Of a DNA stretch of 64,000 bases, positions 51,616 to 61,596 are shown one piece after another. This DNA is from Citrifermentans bemidjiense Bem (GTDB taxonomy: Bacteria > Desulfobacterota > Desulfuromonadia > Geobacterales > Geobacteraceae): contig NC_011146.1 of assembly GCF_000020725.1 (NCBI RefSeq), positions 3,841,001 through 3,905,000 on the forward strand, given 5' to 3'. The notes beneath the pieces are model-generated. The model searched no databases, was not told where the DNA came from, and saw nothing but the letters and a program-made list of their open reading frames with translations. Position numbers and translations under genes: made by a program. The stretch's first letter is position 1; every line of letters starts with the position of its first letter.

Positions 51616-52940
51616 CCTTTAATAGGCCACCCCTTCTCATACCCCTCCGGGAAGAAGTTCTCGCGGGTCCTGTTGAAATAGCCGTACTGGATCTTCGGGA
51701 ACGCCTTTTTCACCTGCTGCAGCATGCGGTACATGCCGATCCCCCGCTCTTCCACTCCCATGCGCTCGTTGTAAAAGGCGGGGTCGATGGAGAGGTTCCT
51801 CATCTGCAGCATGTCTACGCCGGTCGCTTCGATGAATTTCAGCAACGCCTCCACCTCTGAAGGACTGTCGGTCACGCCAGGGGAGACCAGGTAGTTGATC
51901 ATAGTGAAAAGCCCCTTCTGCTTGGCGGCCTTCACCGACTCGACCACGTCTGCGAACCGGTACCCCTTGGGGCGGTAGTAGCCGTTATAAAAATTCTCCT
52001 GAACCGAGTTCATGGAAAACCGCATGGAGTCCATCCCGGCGTCGCAGAGCATCCGGACCCGCTCCGGCATGGAACCGTTGGAGTTGAAGTTCACCGTCCC
52101 CCGCGACGTCCCCGCCTTGAGCCTCCTGGTCGCCTCGGCAACCGTATCCGCCTGCATGATGGGATCCCCCTCGCACCCCTGCCCGTAAGAAACGATAGGG
52201 TCGGGCGCCTCCATAAGGTGCGGCAGCATCAACTGCACGATCTCCTCGGGCGTCGGGACGAAAGGAATCCGCTCGTGGTTCGACGGGCAGCAGTCGGAGG
52301 GCTGGAGGCTGATGCAGCCAAGGCAGTTGGAATTGCAGACCGGCGAGGTCGGAATCGGCGCTTCCCATCTCCGGAAGAAGAGGTTTTTGGCTGCAAAGCA
52401 GTGGTAGTCCACGGCACAGCGGGAGAGCTGCTCGATGAGCCTGTTCTCGGGGAACTCCGCCAGCATGCGGCGGACCAGGGGATCGAGCTTCCGGTCGTCG
52501 TAGTTTTTGGGAAGCCAGTTCTCGTTGTCGTCCACCCGCGTCGCTGCCACCACGAAGCGCTCGGTCTCCTCATCCCAGCCGACCGCGGTGTAGGACCAAA
52601 GCGGCAGGTGTACCTTCTTCTGGCTGTAGTCGCAGGCGGGCAAGAGCGTCCGCATGTAACCCGGCGCCATGAAGGCGGATACGGCCTGAACGGGAATACT
52701 GCGCCTTCCCTCCTTGACTCGGCTCACGGTGACGAAGCTACCCTGGCGCTCGTCCCAGGCGATAGGGGGGGTCTCCGGGATAGTGAAGAGGCGGCTGTCT
52801 TCCGGCAGGGGAATCAGCTCCACCGATTCCGGGAGCACCGCCTCGTTGGCGCTCATCCCGGCCATGGTCAGGTACGGGTGGTCGTAAATGTTCCCCTGGC
52901 TGTCTGCGTAGAGGAGTTTAGGAAGTCGTTTTGTTTTCAT
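51609..52940 (-). CDS. Radical SAM protein, function unknown
   Basis: 443 residues from MKTKRLPK. The cluster motif CNSNCLGC (CX3CX2C) is near residue 205, followed by a second Cys group (SLQPSDCCPSNHER), and YGQGCEGDP, which often marks the SAM-binding GGE-like loop in this family. The N-terminal 190 residues are a separate domain with no clear assignment. No partner gene. The substrate is unknown; the extra cysteines leave room for a second iron-sulfur cluster. Confidence 0.85.
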   Translation of the reverse strand: MKTKRLPKLLYADSQGNIYDHPYLTMAGMSANEAVLPESVELIPLPEDSRLFTIPETPPIAWDERQGSFVTVSRVKEGRRSIPVQAVSAFMAPGYMRTLLPACDYSQKKVHLPLWSYTAVGWDEETERFVVAATRVDDNENWLPKNYDDRKLDPLVRRMLAEFPENRLIEQLSRCAVDYHCFAAKNLFFRRWEAPIPTSPVCNSNCLGCISLQPSDCCPSNHERIPFVPTPEEIVQLMLPHLMEAPDPIVSYGQGCEGDPIMQADTVAEATRRLKAGTSRGTVNFNSNGSMPERVRMLCDAGMDSMRFSMNSVQENFYNGYYRPKGYRFADVVESVKAAKQKGLFTMINYLVSPGVTDSPSEVEALLKFIEATGVDMLQMRNLSIDPAFYNERMGVEERGIGMYRMLQQVKKAFPKIQYGYFNRTRENFFPEGYEKGWPIKGN

Positions 52941-53103
52941 ATCTCTATCCCGATGGAAGTGCGCTGACACCGCCGTTGTCTTTTATCTGGTGCAAGCAGG
53001 CACAGTAGCAAAAAACGCCTATCCCGGCAAGAAGAAGGGGGCGCCGCTTTTCTCTTCGTACTTTCCGTGGCAAATATCTCCAGTATCGGCTACAATCCCG
53101 CCC

Positions 53104-54777
53104 ATGAAGATCCTGCTTTCCACGCTGCACGCAAAGTACGTCCATGCCTCACTGGCCCTTCCCTATCTCGCCTCAGCCTGCGCCGACTTGCCCGGGTTGG
53201 AGTTCCGCATCCTGGAACTGACGGTGAACGAGCAGCAGGACCAACTCCTCGGCAAACTGTTCGCCGAGGCGCCGGACGTCCTGCTCTTCTCCTGCTACAT
53301 CTGGAATACCGATCTCACCCTGAAGATTGCCTCCGACCTGAAGCAGCTCCTTCCCGGCACCTTCATCGTCCTTGGCGGCCCGGAGGTCTCATACGGATCT
53401 TTCGAAATGATGGGGCGAAACGCCGCCATCGACTGCATCGTGCGGGGAGAGGGAGAGGAGACCTGCCGGGAGTTGCTGCAGGCCCTGGCAGGCGGAGTCC
53501 CCCTCGACGATATACCTGGCATCACCTACCGGGACCACGACGAGGTCGTCGCCAATCCGGAGCGCGGAGCGATAACAAAGCTGGACAGCATTCCCTCCCC
53601 CTTTGCCGCAGGCCTGGTGGACCTCGACAAGCCGCTTGTCTACTACGAGACTTCCCGCGGCTGCCCCTTCTCCTGCGCCTTCTGCATGTCCTCTCTGGAA
53701 AACGGCGTCCGCTCCTTTTCCATGGAACGGATCGAAGCCGACCTGCGCCTGCTCATGGATAGGGGAGTAAAGACCGTGAAGCTGGCGGACCGGACCTTCA
53801 ACTTCGACACACAAAGGGCCAACGCCATCTGGCGCTTGATCCTGACGGAGAACAAGTCGAGCAAGTTCCACTTCGAGATTGCCGCCGAGCTTCTTACCGA
53901 GGAGAACCTGGCGCTGCTTGCGGAGGTCCCGGCCGGGATGTTCCGCTTCGAGATCGGCGTCCAGTCAGGCGGCGAAAAGACGCTCGCCAAGGTGCAGCGG
54001 AAGTCGAGCCTGGACAAGCTGTATCAAAATGTGAGGGCAGTCATTGAGAGGACCAAGGTGACGGTCCACCTGGATCTTGTCGCGGGTCTTCCCGGGGAAT
54101 CGCTGGAGGGTTTCCTGGCTTCACTGCAGGGGCTTTTCGAGCTGGGGGGAAATCACATCCAAGTCGAACCGCTCAAGGTTCTAAAGGGGACCGCCATGCG
54201 CGGCATCGCCCGCAAGGAAGGTTACGCCTATGCCGAAGCGGCGCCCTACAAGGTGCTGCAGACCCCTTGGCTCAGCTTCCCGGACCTCCGCCGCATAGAG
54301 ACCATCAGCCGTCTCCTGGACCTCATTTACAACAGCGGCAGGTTTGCCGCCTCGCTGCGGCAGCTCGGCAACGGCAAGGAACTGGCGCAGGTCTTCGCCG
54401 ATGCCGCCGACTTCTTCGAAAGCGAAGGTCTCATGGCCAATGTCTCGCTGCAACTTTTGTTCGAATCCGTATGGCGTTTTGCCTGCAGCCGGCTTGCGGG
54501 AGAAGAGTTGGAGCTGTTCCGTGACGCCCTTTGCTTCGACCACTGCATGACCGGCTATCCCGGTGGCCAGTGTCCCAGTTTCTTCACAGCCAACGTCGAA
54601 AAGAGCGAGCAAGGAGCGCCAGCCGGGCTCGCCGCCAAGCCCGCCGAACGAGTCAGGTACTACCGGCGCAGGTTCGCCAGGGATTATCGCAGCATCCCTT
54701 GGGGCAAAGCCGCGGTAGAGCTCACCTTCATCTATCGCTCAGCCCCCGGAGAAGGATTGAAGGTCGAGATTCTGTAG
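53104..54777 (+). CDS. B12-binding radical SAM protein with DUF4080 domain
   Basis: 557 residues from MKILLSTLHAKY. The N-terminal cobalamin-binding region (about residues 1-135, with LLFSCYIWN and LGGPEVSYG) leads to a radical SAM core with CPFSCAFC (about residue 186) and a C-terminal DUF4080-type extension. The length and order match a widespread uncharacterised family. It is divergent from the other radical SAM gene, with about 160 bases between. Confidence 0.88.
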   Translation: MKILLSTLHAKYVHASLALPYLASACADLPGLEFRILELTVNEQQDQLLGKLFAEAPDVLLFSCYIWNTDLTLKIASDLKQLLPGTFIVLGGPEVSYGSFEMMGRNAAIDCIVRGEGEETCRELLQALAGGVPLDDIPGITYRDHDEVVANPERGAITKLDSIPSPFAAGLVDLDKPLVYYETSRGCPFSCAFCMSSLENGVRSFSMERIEADLRLLMDRGVKTVKLADRTFNFDTQRANAIWRLILTENKSSKFHFEIAAELLTEENLALLAEVPAGMFRFEIGVQSGGEKTLAKVQRKSSLDKLYQNVRAVIERTKVTVHLDLVAGLPGESLEGFLASLQGLFELGGNHIQVEPLKVLKGTAMRGIARKEGYAYAEAAPYKVLQTPWLSFPDLRRIETISRLLDLIYNSGRFAASLRQLGNGKELAQVFADAADFFESEGLMANVSLQLLFESVWRFACSRLAGEELELFRDALCFDHCMTGYPGGQCPSFFTANVEKSEQGAPAGLAAKPAERVRYYRRRFARDYRSIPWGKAAVELTFIYRSAPGEGLKVEIL

Positions 54778-54886
54778 TTGCAGCAGCCAGCCCAGCCCAG
54801 CCCCCGGTTTCTCCCCTTGCACTCTTGCCCCACAAGGCAATACTGGAAGCTTAATTTTTTCCAACACACTGCTCAAGGGAGTGACC

Positions 54887-55150
54887 ATGGAGTTCTTCAC
54901 CGTCTCCTGTCTGCGCAAGGGAAGAGTCTCAGTCGACGGACTGTACCAGGGGGAAAACAAAACCGGCGGGACACTGAAGGTTTTCCAGTGCCGCGCCGGT
55001 CTGCATGACGTTTCTTTAGAATGTAAGATCGGGCAGAAATGCCGGGAGATGACACAACGTGTGCTTATATCCGGGACCAACGCCATCGTCCCACTGGTAA
55101 TCGGGTTCGTCTGCGAGGTCCGGGACGGATCGGACCAGAAACGTCATTAA
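54887..55150 (+). CDS. Small cysteine-containing hypothetical protein
   Basis: 87 residues, no signal peptide. Cysteines occur in FTVSCLRKG, VFQCRAG, SLECKIGQKC and GFVCEV, five in all, spread over a beta-rich sequence. AAGGGAG lies 5 bases before the ATG. It does not match a family I recognise. It may be transcribed with the B12-radical SAM gene, whose stop is 109 bases upstream. Confidence 0.65.
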   Translation: MEFFTVSCLRKGRVSVDGLYQGENKTGGTLKVFQCRAGLHDVSLECKIGQKCREMTQRVLISGTNAIVPLVIGFVCEVRDGSDQKRH

Positions 55151-55154
55151 AGTT

Positions 55155-56609
55155 TCACTGTGCAGTCTTTAAAATCTCCAGCAGGAAGTTCCAGAAATTT
55201 GCGACGCTGTCTATGTACACCTTCTCTTCCGGGGAGTGCACCTTTTCCATGTTGGGCCCCAGCGAAATCATGTCCATACCGGGAATGCGCTCCCCGATGA
55301 TGCCGCATTCGAGTCCGGCGTGAATTGCCTTCACTTCCGCATCGCGGTCATAAAGCGCACGGTAGCACTGCAGCGCCAGCTTCAGGATGGCCGAATCGAC
55401 GTTGGGCTGCCACCCTGGATACCCCTCGCTCACTTCCACCACCGCACCACCCAGTTGGAATATCGACTCGACGCCCTCGACCACTTCCCCGAGGCGCGAA
55501 GCGGAGGAACTGCGCTGGCTGGTGACCAGGGTGACGCCACTCTCGCTGGTGCTGATGACAGAAACGTTGGTGGAGGTCTCGACCAGTCCGGTAATGTCGT
55601 GGCTCATGCGCTGGACGCCGCTGGGAAGCGCGGAGATGGCCTTAAGAAGCTTCTCCTGAACCGTCGCATCCATCACCTTGCCACTCCCCGCATCATCCCG
55701 GCTCATAGCCAGCACGACGCCGGAGTCGACATTCCCCAATTCCGCCCTGAATACCAGGTCCAGTTCCGGCACCAGCGCCTCGGCCTCAGTCAGCTTCGCT
55801 GCCGGCAGATAGAACTGCGCAGTCGCCTCACGGGGGATAGCGTTCCGCATGTTTCCCCCGTCGATACCTGCAACCCTAGCCCCGATTCCGGACAGCCTGC
55901 AGAGCGCGCGGTTCAACAGCTTGATGGCGTTTCCCAAACCCTTGTCTATCTCCAGGCCAGAATGCCCGCCCTTGAGCCCCTTGACCGCTACAACGAGCGC
56001 AACGGCGTCCGCCGGTGCCGCTTCAGTTGCGTAGTTCCAGCATCCCACCGTATCCTTGCCGCCCGCACACCCGATGTAGAGCGCCCCTTCTTCCTCCGAG
56101 TCCAGGTTGAGGAGGGTTCTGCTTTGCACCAGGCTTGGGCTCAGGTTCTTGGCGCCGGTCAGCCCAGTCTCCTCCTCTACCGTGAACAGGAATTCCAGCG
56201 GCCCGTGTGAAAGGGACCGGTATTCCATCAACGCGAGGGAAGCGGCGACACCGACTCCGTTATCCGCCCCCAAGGTGGTGCCGTTTGCGGTCACCACCTG
56301 ATCCCTGCGCACCAATTCGATGGGGTCGTTGAGGAAATCGTGCACCTTGTCCGCATTCTTCTCGCACACCATATCGAGGTGGGACTGCAGGCAGATGCCG
56401 GCTACGCGCTCTTTACCCGGTGACGCTGGTTTCCTGACCACGATGTTCCCGCAGGCGTCCTGCGCCCCTTGCAGGCCCAGTTGCTTCGCCCGGTCCAGGA
56501 TGAAAGCGCCTATTCTTGCCTCATGACCCGACGGTCTCGGAATGCCGGCAATTTCTGCAAAACAGCGCCAAAACGATTCAGGTTCCAACCCACTTATTGC
56601 ATCAGACAT
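55155..56609 (-). CDS. pepD: Aminoacyl-histidine dipeptidase (PepD, M20 family)
   Basis: 484 residues, the usual length of beta-alanyl-histidine dipeptidase PepD. Metal-binding motifs are HLDMV, ADNGVGVA and TVEEETGLTGA, and the C-terminal GLECG segment. It cleaves Xaa-His dipeptides in the cytoplasm. The start follows GGGAG. Confidence 0.95.
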   Translation of the reverse strand: MSDAISGLEPESFWRCFAEIAGIPRPSGHEARIGAFILDRAKQLGLQGAQDACGNIVVRKPASPGKERVAGICLQSHLDMVCEKNADKVHDFLNDPIELVRRDQVVTANGTTLGADNGVGVAASLALMEYRSLSHGPLEFLFTVEEETGLTGAKNLSPSLVQSRTLLNLDSEEEGALYIGCAGGKDTVGCWNYATEAAPADAVALVVAVKGLKGGHSGLEIDKGLGNAIKLLNRALCRLSGIGARVAGIDGGNMRNAIPREATAQFYLPAAKLTEAEALVPELDLVFRAELGNVDSGVVLAMSRDDAGSGKVMDATVQEKLLKAISALPSGVQRMSHDITGLVETSTNVSVISTSESGVTLVTSQRSSSASRLGEVVEGVESIFQLGGAVVEVSEGYPGWQPNVDSAILKLALQCYRALYDRDAEVKAIHAGLECGIIGERIPGMDMISLGPNMEKVHSPEEKVYIDSVANFWNFLLEILKTAQ

Positions 56610-56713
56610 TTGGTCTCCCGTTCACGGTGAAAGTCCGCCTACGCGGCTAAAACAAATCCCCCGCAAGCTTCTACAGGGGATCTTTGGAGCTTAAGTGAGC
56701 GAGCAGCGGCAGG

Positions 56714-57520
56714 CTAGTACTTCTGCGCTTTCGCCTTTGCCTGGCTGAACGCCGCGGCCGAATCAGGCAGGTACGTTTTAGGCGGCAGCTTCGAGATTTC
56801 CTCCTCGATCGCCTTTATCCTATCCACCGTCTCCGGGTGGGAGGAGAAGAAGCGCGCTATGCTGCCTGGATTTTTCTCCCCTGCGGCAGCCAGTTTCTGG
56901 AAGAAGGTCACCATCCCGTTCGGGTTGTACCCGGCCTTGTACATGGTCTCTACGCCCAGGTAGTCTGCCTGGCTCTCCATCTCACGGCTGTAGTACATGG
57001 TGCCGGCTTTACCGAACATGTCTGCGGCCAGTTTGGAGAGCTCGCCCTGATTTCCGCCCAGCAGCAGGGTGGCGATGAGCTGATAACCGTACTGCTGCGT
57101 CATCTGCTTCGTGGAATGCCTTGCCACCACGTGGTTTATCTCGTGCGCGATGACTGCGGCCAATTCGGTCTCACTGCCGGCAGCCTTGATGAGGCCGGTA
57201 TTCACGTAGGTGTGCCCCCCGGGGATGGCAAAGGCGTTGATAGTCTCATCCTGCACCACCTGAAAGGTGTAAGGGAATTCAACCTTCCGCACCCCAGTCA
57301 GCAGCTTTTGCCCAACGCCTTCGATGTAGCTCTGCAGTTGCGGGTCGTTTACCACCTTGTGCTGTTTTTCTATCTCGACTGCAAACTTGTCACCCAGCTG
57401 TTTCTCTTCTTCCACCGAAACAAGGTTGAATCCGCCCACTGAAGACTTGTTGATGGCGCAGCCTGAAACCAGCGGCACTGTGATAAGGATAGCGATGAGG
57501 AATGACTTTAGGAATTTCAT
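56714..57520 (-). CDS. M48-family metalloprotease lipoprotein
   Basis: 268 residues, lipobox VSGC (Cys21). Zinc motif HEINH at residues 126-130, with a further Glu in MESQADYLGVE as third ligand. It resembles the YcaL/LoiP/BepA type of periplasmic proteases that act on outer-membrane proteins. It lacks TPR repeats, so it is closer to LoiP than BepA. It is 105 bases downstream of pepD's start region, on the same strand. Confidence 0.92.
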   Translation of the reverse strand: MKFLKSFLIAILITVPLVSGCAINKSSVGGFNLVSVEEEKQLGDKFAVEIEKQHKVVNDPQLQSYIEGVGQKLLTGVRKVEFPYTFQVVQDETINAFAIPGGHTYVNTGLIKAAGSETELAAVIAHEINHVVARHSTKQMTQQYGYQLIATLLLGGNQGELSKLAADMFGKAGTMYYSREMESQADYLGVETMYKAGYNPNGMVTFFQKLAAAGEKNPGSIARFFSSHPETVDRIKAIEEEISKLPPKTYLPDSAAAFSQAKAKAQKY

Positions 57521-57562
57521 CTGGGTTACCTCACTTCTTGGATTGATGTGGAAGACTCTATG

Positions 57563-59167
57563 TCAGCGCTGAGAGGCATCCCGCCACTCAACCGCGCCAA
57601 GATTAATGTCACTAAGGAAGGTGTAGACAAGACTGACTGTACCTTCGGACCGATACTTCTCGGGAATATTAACATAGTTTGTATCACGGATCGACTCCGA
57701 ATAGTGCAAGCCTATGGCATGGTGACCATATATTCTTACCGTTAATGCCGCGTCCCCACTGAATACGAACTCGGACCCCTTTGATCTGTCAGGCCCAAGC
57801 GCGCTCACATAATACCCTCGACTGGTGACATCGAGGATCGTTTTGTCTCCAAACAGTACGCTCAACGCGAGCAGCACCTGCGGAGTGGCGCCAAAGTGAT
57901 ATCCCCTTTCCTCGGCGACGTCCGTCTCAACGCCGGTTGCTCCGAAGCCTACTCCGCCCATCACCGTCCCTTGGACGGCAATACCTGGAGCGGCCCAATA
58001 TTGCCCTGTCGTGCCCAGAGACAACGCAGTGGTGGAGACGCGGAACAGGTACGGCGAAATATAGTCGTAGCTTCCATAGAGGCCCCAGATTCCGCGGTAG
58101 TCATCACCTACGTGGTAATCGGTCCCCTTGAGCAGCCCCCTGATAGTAAGCGACTCGACCAGGTTGTGAGTTCTTGCCCGAGTGGAGATTTGGAAGTCGA
58201 AGTAATCAAGCGGACGGTTGTAGGTGTACCCGGGTTTACCCGGCAGACCATAGGACATGGCGAACTCGGCAATGGCGTTGCCGTCCCGGCTCGATGGACG
58301 AACCAGGGGGCTGAGGTTGTGTGAGTGCACGTTGGCGCTCGCCCCAACCATGCAGCGCCAGAGCGTCGCCGGCTGGTGATTGGGATAGACCTCCTTGAAC
58401 CTGTCTCCAAAAGCGATGCGGTTGAAAGCCGTCGAAGGCGATATGACTGCCGCGGCAAGCTTATGTCCCAGCGGCGGGTTGGGACCGGCATCCTCCAGCA
58501 CCAGCCCGGCCATGCGGAATAGCGCCTCCCCCAGAAGGCTCCCTGCGTTGCCGGTAGTGATCTGGTCGTTGATCGACGGGCGCGATGTTTCCCCGGCCAT
58601 CTCCCACAGAAAGCTTCCAACGTTGCTGTACACAAGCGATTGCCAGAAGTTAAGGCCGGATGAGCGCGCCAGCCCGTACATTGTGGCTCCCTCGTAAGGG
58701 TGGCCGAACTGGTTCACCTTGAAAGAGTCCTGGTCGAAGTTCCAGTTCTGTCGGTGCAGGTGATCCCAGATAGTGGAGAAGTTGGTGGAATAAACTTTTT
58801 TGCCATCCTTCTCGCTGTCATTGAGGATCAGACGATCGAATCCATTCAGCAGCACGATGAACCCAGGAACCTCCAGCGCGGGAATAAGATAGCTTTTGCC
58901 CTCCCCCGTTTCCCAGGACAGCACCGGCTTCAATTGTCCTTTTGGTTCCGACGCATCCGCTCCTAACAACTGTGCCAGCTGAATTTCAGACTTGAACTGA
59001 GGTTCGCGCCAAAGAAACAAGGAGTTCCCCTCCATGCCGCCAATTTTTGTTACAGCATCAGCCACATCGCCAGTAGCTGCGCTTACCGTTACAGGCATAT
59101 GCGACAACAGGATCAACACTGTCCCAGCAAGCCAGCTTGCTGCGCTATTTCGGCGCCTGGCATTCAT
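57563..59167 (-). CDS. DUF3943 outer-membrane-type protein
   Basis: 534 residues from MNARRRN, with GGAGG five bases before. Signal peptide to about residue 31 (VTVSA). The middle carries the family pattern NQFGHPYEGATMYGLARSSG and WEMAGETSRPSINDQI; the C-terminal part is beta-rich. DUF3943 proteins are predicted envelope proteins of unknown function. It is 43 bases from the M48 protease gene on the same strand, so possibly co-transcribed. Confidence 0.85.
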   Translation of the reverse strand: MNARRRNSAASWLAGTVLILLSHMPVTVSAATGDVADAVTKIGGMEGNSLFLWREPQFKSEIQLAQLLGADASEPKGQLKPVLSWETGEGKSYLIPALEVPGFIVLLNGFDRLILNDSEKDGKKVYSTNFSTIWDHLHRQNWNFDQDSFKVNQFGHPYEGATMYGLARSSGLNFWQSLVYSNVGSFLWEMAGETSRPSINDQITTGNAGSLLGEALFRMAGLVLEDAGPNPPLGHKLAAAVISPSTAFNRIAFGDRFKEVYPNHQPATLWRCMVGASANVHSHNLSPLVRPSSRDGNAIAEFAMSYGLPGKPGYTYNRPLDYFDFQISTRARTHNLVESLTIRGLLKGTDYHVGDDYRGIWGLYGSYDYISPYLFRVSTTALSLGTTGQYWAAPGIAVQGTVMGGVGFGATGVETDVAEERGYHFGATPQVLLALSVLFGDKTILDVTSRGYYVSALGPDRSKGSEFVFSGDAALTVRIYGHHAIGLHYSESIRDTNYVNIPEKYRSEGTVSLVYTFLSDINLGAVEWRDASQR

Positions 59168-59380
59168 AACGCCTCCACTCACGACAATGACTACTGTGCC
59201 TTGTTGCAAGATAGCTGATTTTGGCTGGAATCTAAAAAGAGTGGGAATTGAGACTGGCTGGTTAGATTATTAACACTCAATAATCTACAAGAACCGGCTT
59301 CTTTGTCAAGGCACACGGGGAAGTAGTCGAGCCGTATTGCAAGACACAGTACGCCCCATTGTCCCTGCCAGAAGCAGACG

Positions 59381-59411
59381 AAAAAGCCCCGCCAGAGATG
59401 TCTGACGGGGC
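59381..59411 (-). terminator. Terminator after second chemoreceptor gene
   Basis: A GCCCCG-CCAGA/TCTGA-CGGGGC stem with one mismatch and a 4-base loop; on the minus strand it is followed by five T. It lies 31 bases past the chemoreceptor stop. Confidence 0.85.
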
Positions 59412-59441
59412 GTCCAAATCGATTGGGAACAGGTGCGAGGA

Positions 59442-61133
59442 TTACAACTTCCTGAAGCTCTCCATTTCACGATGCATGTCGTTTATCAGGTTGTTGATCG
59501 TCTCGATTTCTCCAAGCATTTGCTTGGCTTCTTCAGCGGTGCCCTCTATGAGTTGGTCGACCTCTGCTACTTCATTGCGCAGCATCTCGCCTATGGCAAT
59601 CTGTTCCATGCAAGTCTCTTTCAACCTTTTGACCTTGTCATTGTCGTCCTGCACGCTCATCAGATAGAGCCGGTTGCCGCGTGCCTGCTCGTCGGTAGAG
59701 AGGGTAATCTTCTCAGACAAGCCACGCATCCGGTCCAGGCTGCGAACGATGAGCTGGGCGCCGGCCTCCTCCTCTTGAATGGCGCGACTGAACTGCTTCA
59801 CGCGCGAAAGGTTCTTCTCGGCCTCCTCGGTAATCAACCTGCTTCCGGACGCCTGCTCATCGGTGGCCGCGGCAATCTGCTGCACCATTCTCGAAGCCTC
59901 CGCCGCACTTTCTTCTATCCTGTGCAAAGCTGCATCGGCCTTTTCCGATACCTTGACACCTTCGGCTACTTTTTCCTTGCCCAATCGCGCCGCTGATTCC
60001 GCCGCCACTGTCTCTTTCTGAATGTTGAGGACCAGTTCTTCGATTTCCTCAGTCGAAGCAGAGGTTCTCTGTGCAAGACCGCGCACTTCCTCGGCTACCA
60101 CCGCGAACGCCTTGCCACGGTCGCCAGCCTGAGCTGCGATGATAGATGCATTTAAGGACAGAAGGTTCGTCTGTGAGACGACTTCCTTAATCACATCAAG
60201 GAACTCGCCCACCCGCAATGAATGAGAGGAGAGCCGTTTGATCGCATTCACGGATCGGTCGCTATGGTCCTCAATCTCACCCATTGCCGCAATGGTAGCA
60301 GCCATGGCAGCCATGCCTTCAACGGCCTGGACACGAACCTTGTCCGAGCAGTCAGAAGTGCGACGGGCGCTGTCACGAATACCCACAATGGAGTCGCCAA
60401 TCCCATTGATTGAGTTAAAGGTCTGCTCTGTCGATGTAGTGAGAGCCTCTATGTTTGCGGAAGTACCTTTGATGCTTGCCGCCATTTCTTCGATCGAACC
60501 TGAAGTTTCCATGACCGATGCGGAATACTCCTGGATGCTGAGGGCAATGGCGTCCGTGGCTGCACTCATTTGAGTTGAAATGGAAGCGCGTTCATCGGTC
60601 CGGGAGGCGATGTCTCTGATTTCCCGAAGCAGGTCCTTAAAGAAGGCGTTCATGTCATCGATGGCTCTGATCGTCTCTTTCTCTTTGGCGGCTTGCTGGA
60701 CGTTGTTGTCCACGGTCCTGCTGAAGTCGGAAGTAAGGCGCCCCTGTCTGTCCGATATGTCGGCAGCGAGGCATGACACGTTTTCCACCATTACCAGCAC
60801 CCTGTTCATCAGTGCCTCGTTACACTCCATCAGTCGCTTTAGCTCGTCTCCCTTGCCGAGATCGACCTTTGCGGACGCATCGTTGGTAATTTTATAAAGT
60901 GTTTGCAGCTGATGCTCGACGTATACCCTCAGCGCTTCCTTTATGATCTGGTAGCAAAAACTGCCAACGATGAAACCCGCGGCGATGCAGCCAAAGACGT
61001 ACAGCGGCGCGAATGCGTTACCGCCAAAGAACAGCCAGGAATAGAAAGGGAAAACGACTCCCATCAGAAGCCCGAAGCAGACCATGAAGATATACGTACT
61101 GCGCAGTGAAGAAAGATACTTTCGGAAAAACAT
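59442..61133 (-). CDS. Methyl-accepting chemotaxis protein, short sensor region
   Basis: 563 residues. Two closely spaced membrane segments (about 14-35 and 42-65) leave almost no periplasmic part, so sensing is probably inside the membrane or cytoplasm. The coiled-coil tail has the tip QTNLLSLNASIIAAQAGDRG, with the same Ile and Gln replacements as the receptor at 8612. There is no clear HAMP; a PAS domain is not seen. No chemotaxis partner gene is adjacent. Confidence 0.93.
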   Translation of the reverse strand: MFFRKYLSSLRSTYIFMVCFGLLMGVVFPFYSWLFFGGNAFAPLYVFGCIAAGFIVGSFCYQIIKEALRVYVEHQLQTLYKITNDASAKVDLGKGDELKRLMECNEALMNRVLVMVENVSCLAADISDRQGRLTSDFSRTVDNNVQQAAKEKETIRAIDDMNAFFKDLLREIRDIASRTDERASISTQMSAATDAIALSIQEYSASVMETSGSIEEMAASIKGTSANIEALTTSTEQTFNSINGIGDSIVGIRDSARRTSDCSDKVRVQAVEGMAAMAATIAAMGEIEDHSDRSVNAIKRLSSHSLRVGEFLDVIKEVVSQTNLLSLNASIIAAQAGDRGKAFAVVAEEVRGLAQRTSASTEEIEELVLNIQKETVAAESAARLGKEKVAEGVKVSEKADAALHRIEESAAEASRMVQQIAAATDEQASGSRLITEEAEKNLSRVKQFSRAIQEEEAGAQLIVRSLDRMRGLSEKITLSTDEQARGNRLYLMSVQDDNDKVKRLKETCMEQIAIGEMLRNEVAEVDQLIEGTAEEAKQMLGEIETINNLINDMHREMESFRKL

Positions 61134-61301
61134 AGATTGATTGCCTCAATACATATAAATATGCCTATGAGTACATTAAATATGAAATTGTGTCAATCCA
61201 ATATGTAGTGCTAGTCGGTCGTTACTGGTATGGTTCGAAAAACGCAGACAGAAGTAACGGGAGGAAGAGGACTGTTAGCGGCTGGGGAGCAGCAGACGCG
61301 A

Positions 61302-61335
61302 AAAAGCCCCGTCAGGAAATTCTGACGGGGCTTTT
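61302..61335 (-). terminator. Terminator of the rRNA operon
   Basis: A perfect 14-bp stem AAAAGCCCCGTCAG/CTGACGGGGCTTTT with a 6-base loop; on the minus strand it continues as TTTTT. It is 10 bases past the 5S 3' end. Confidence 0.9.
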
Positions 61336-61344
61336 CTATTAAAT

Positions 61345-61461
<117 letters not shown>

Positions 61462-61557
61462 AAACTCTTAGCTCGAACCTTTACGGCTCTAGCAATATAT
61501 TTCTCCACAATTGCATCTTCGTGATTTGTAGGTTTTGGTTGCTAGCAGTTTATGATC

Positions 61558-61580
61558 GGGGGGTGGGAGACCCACCCCCC
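61558..61580. other. Perfect hairpin in the 23S-5S spacer
   Basis: GGGGGGTGGG/CCCACCCCCC, 10 bp, with a 3-base loop, 16 bases past the 23S end. It is possibly a processing stem. The spacer (about 61462-61596) holds no tRNA. Confidence 0.6.
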
Positions 61581-61596
61581 TCTCTAAGAATTTTTC

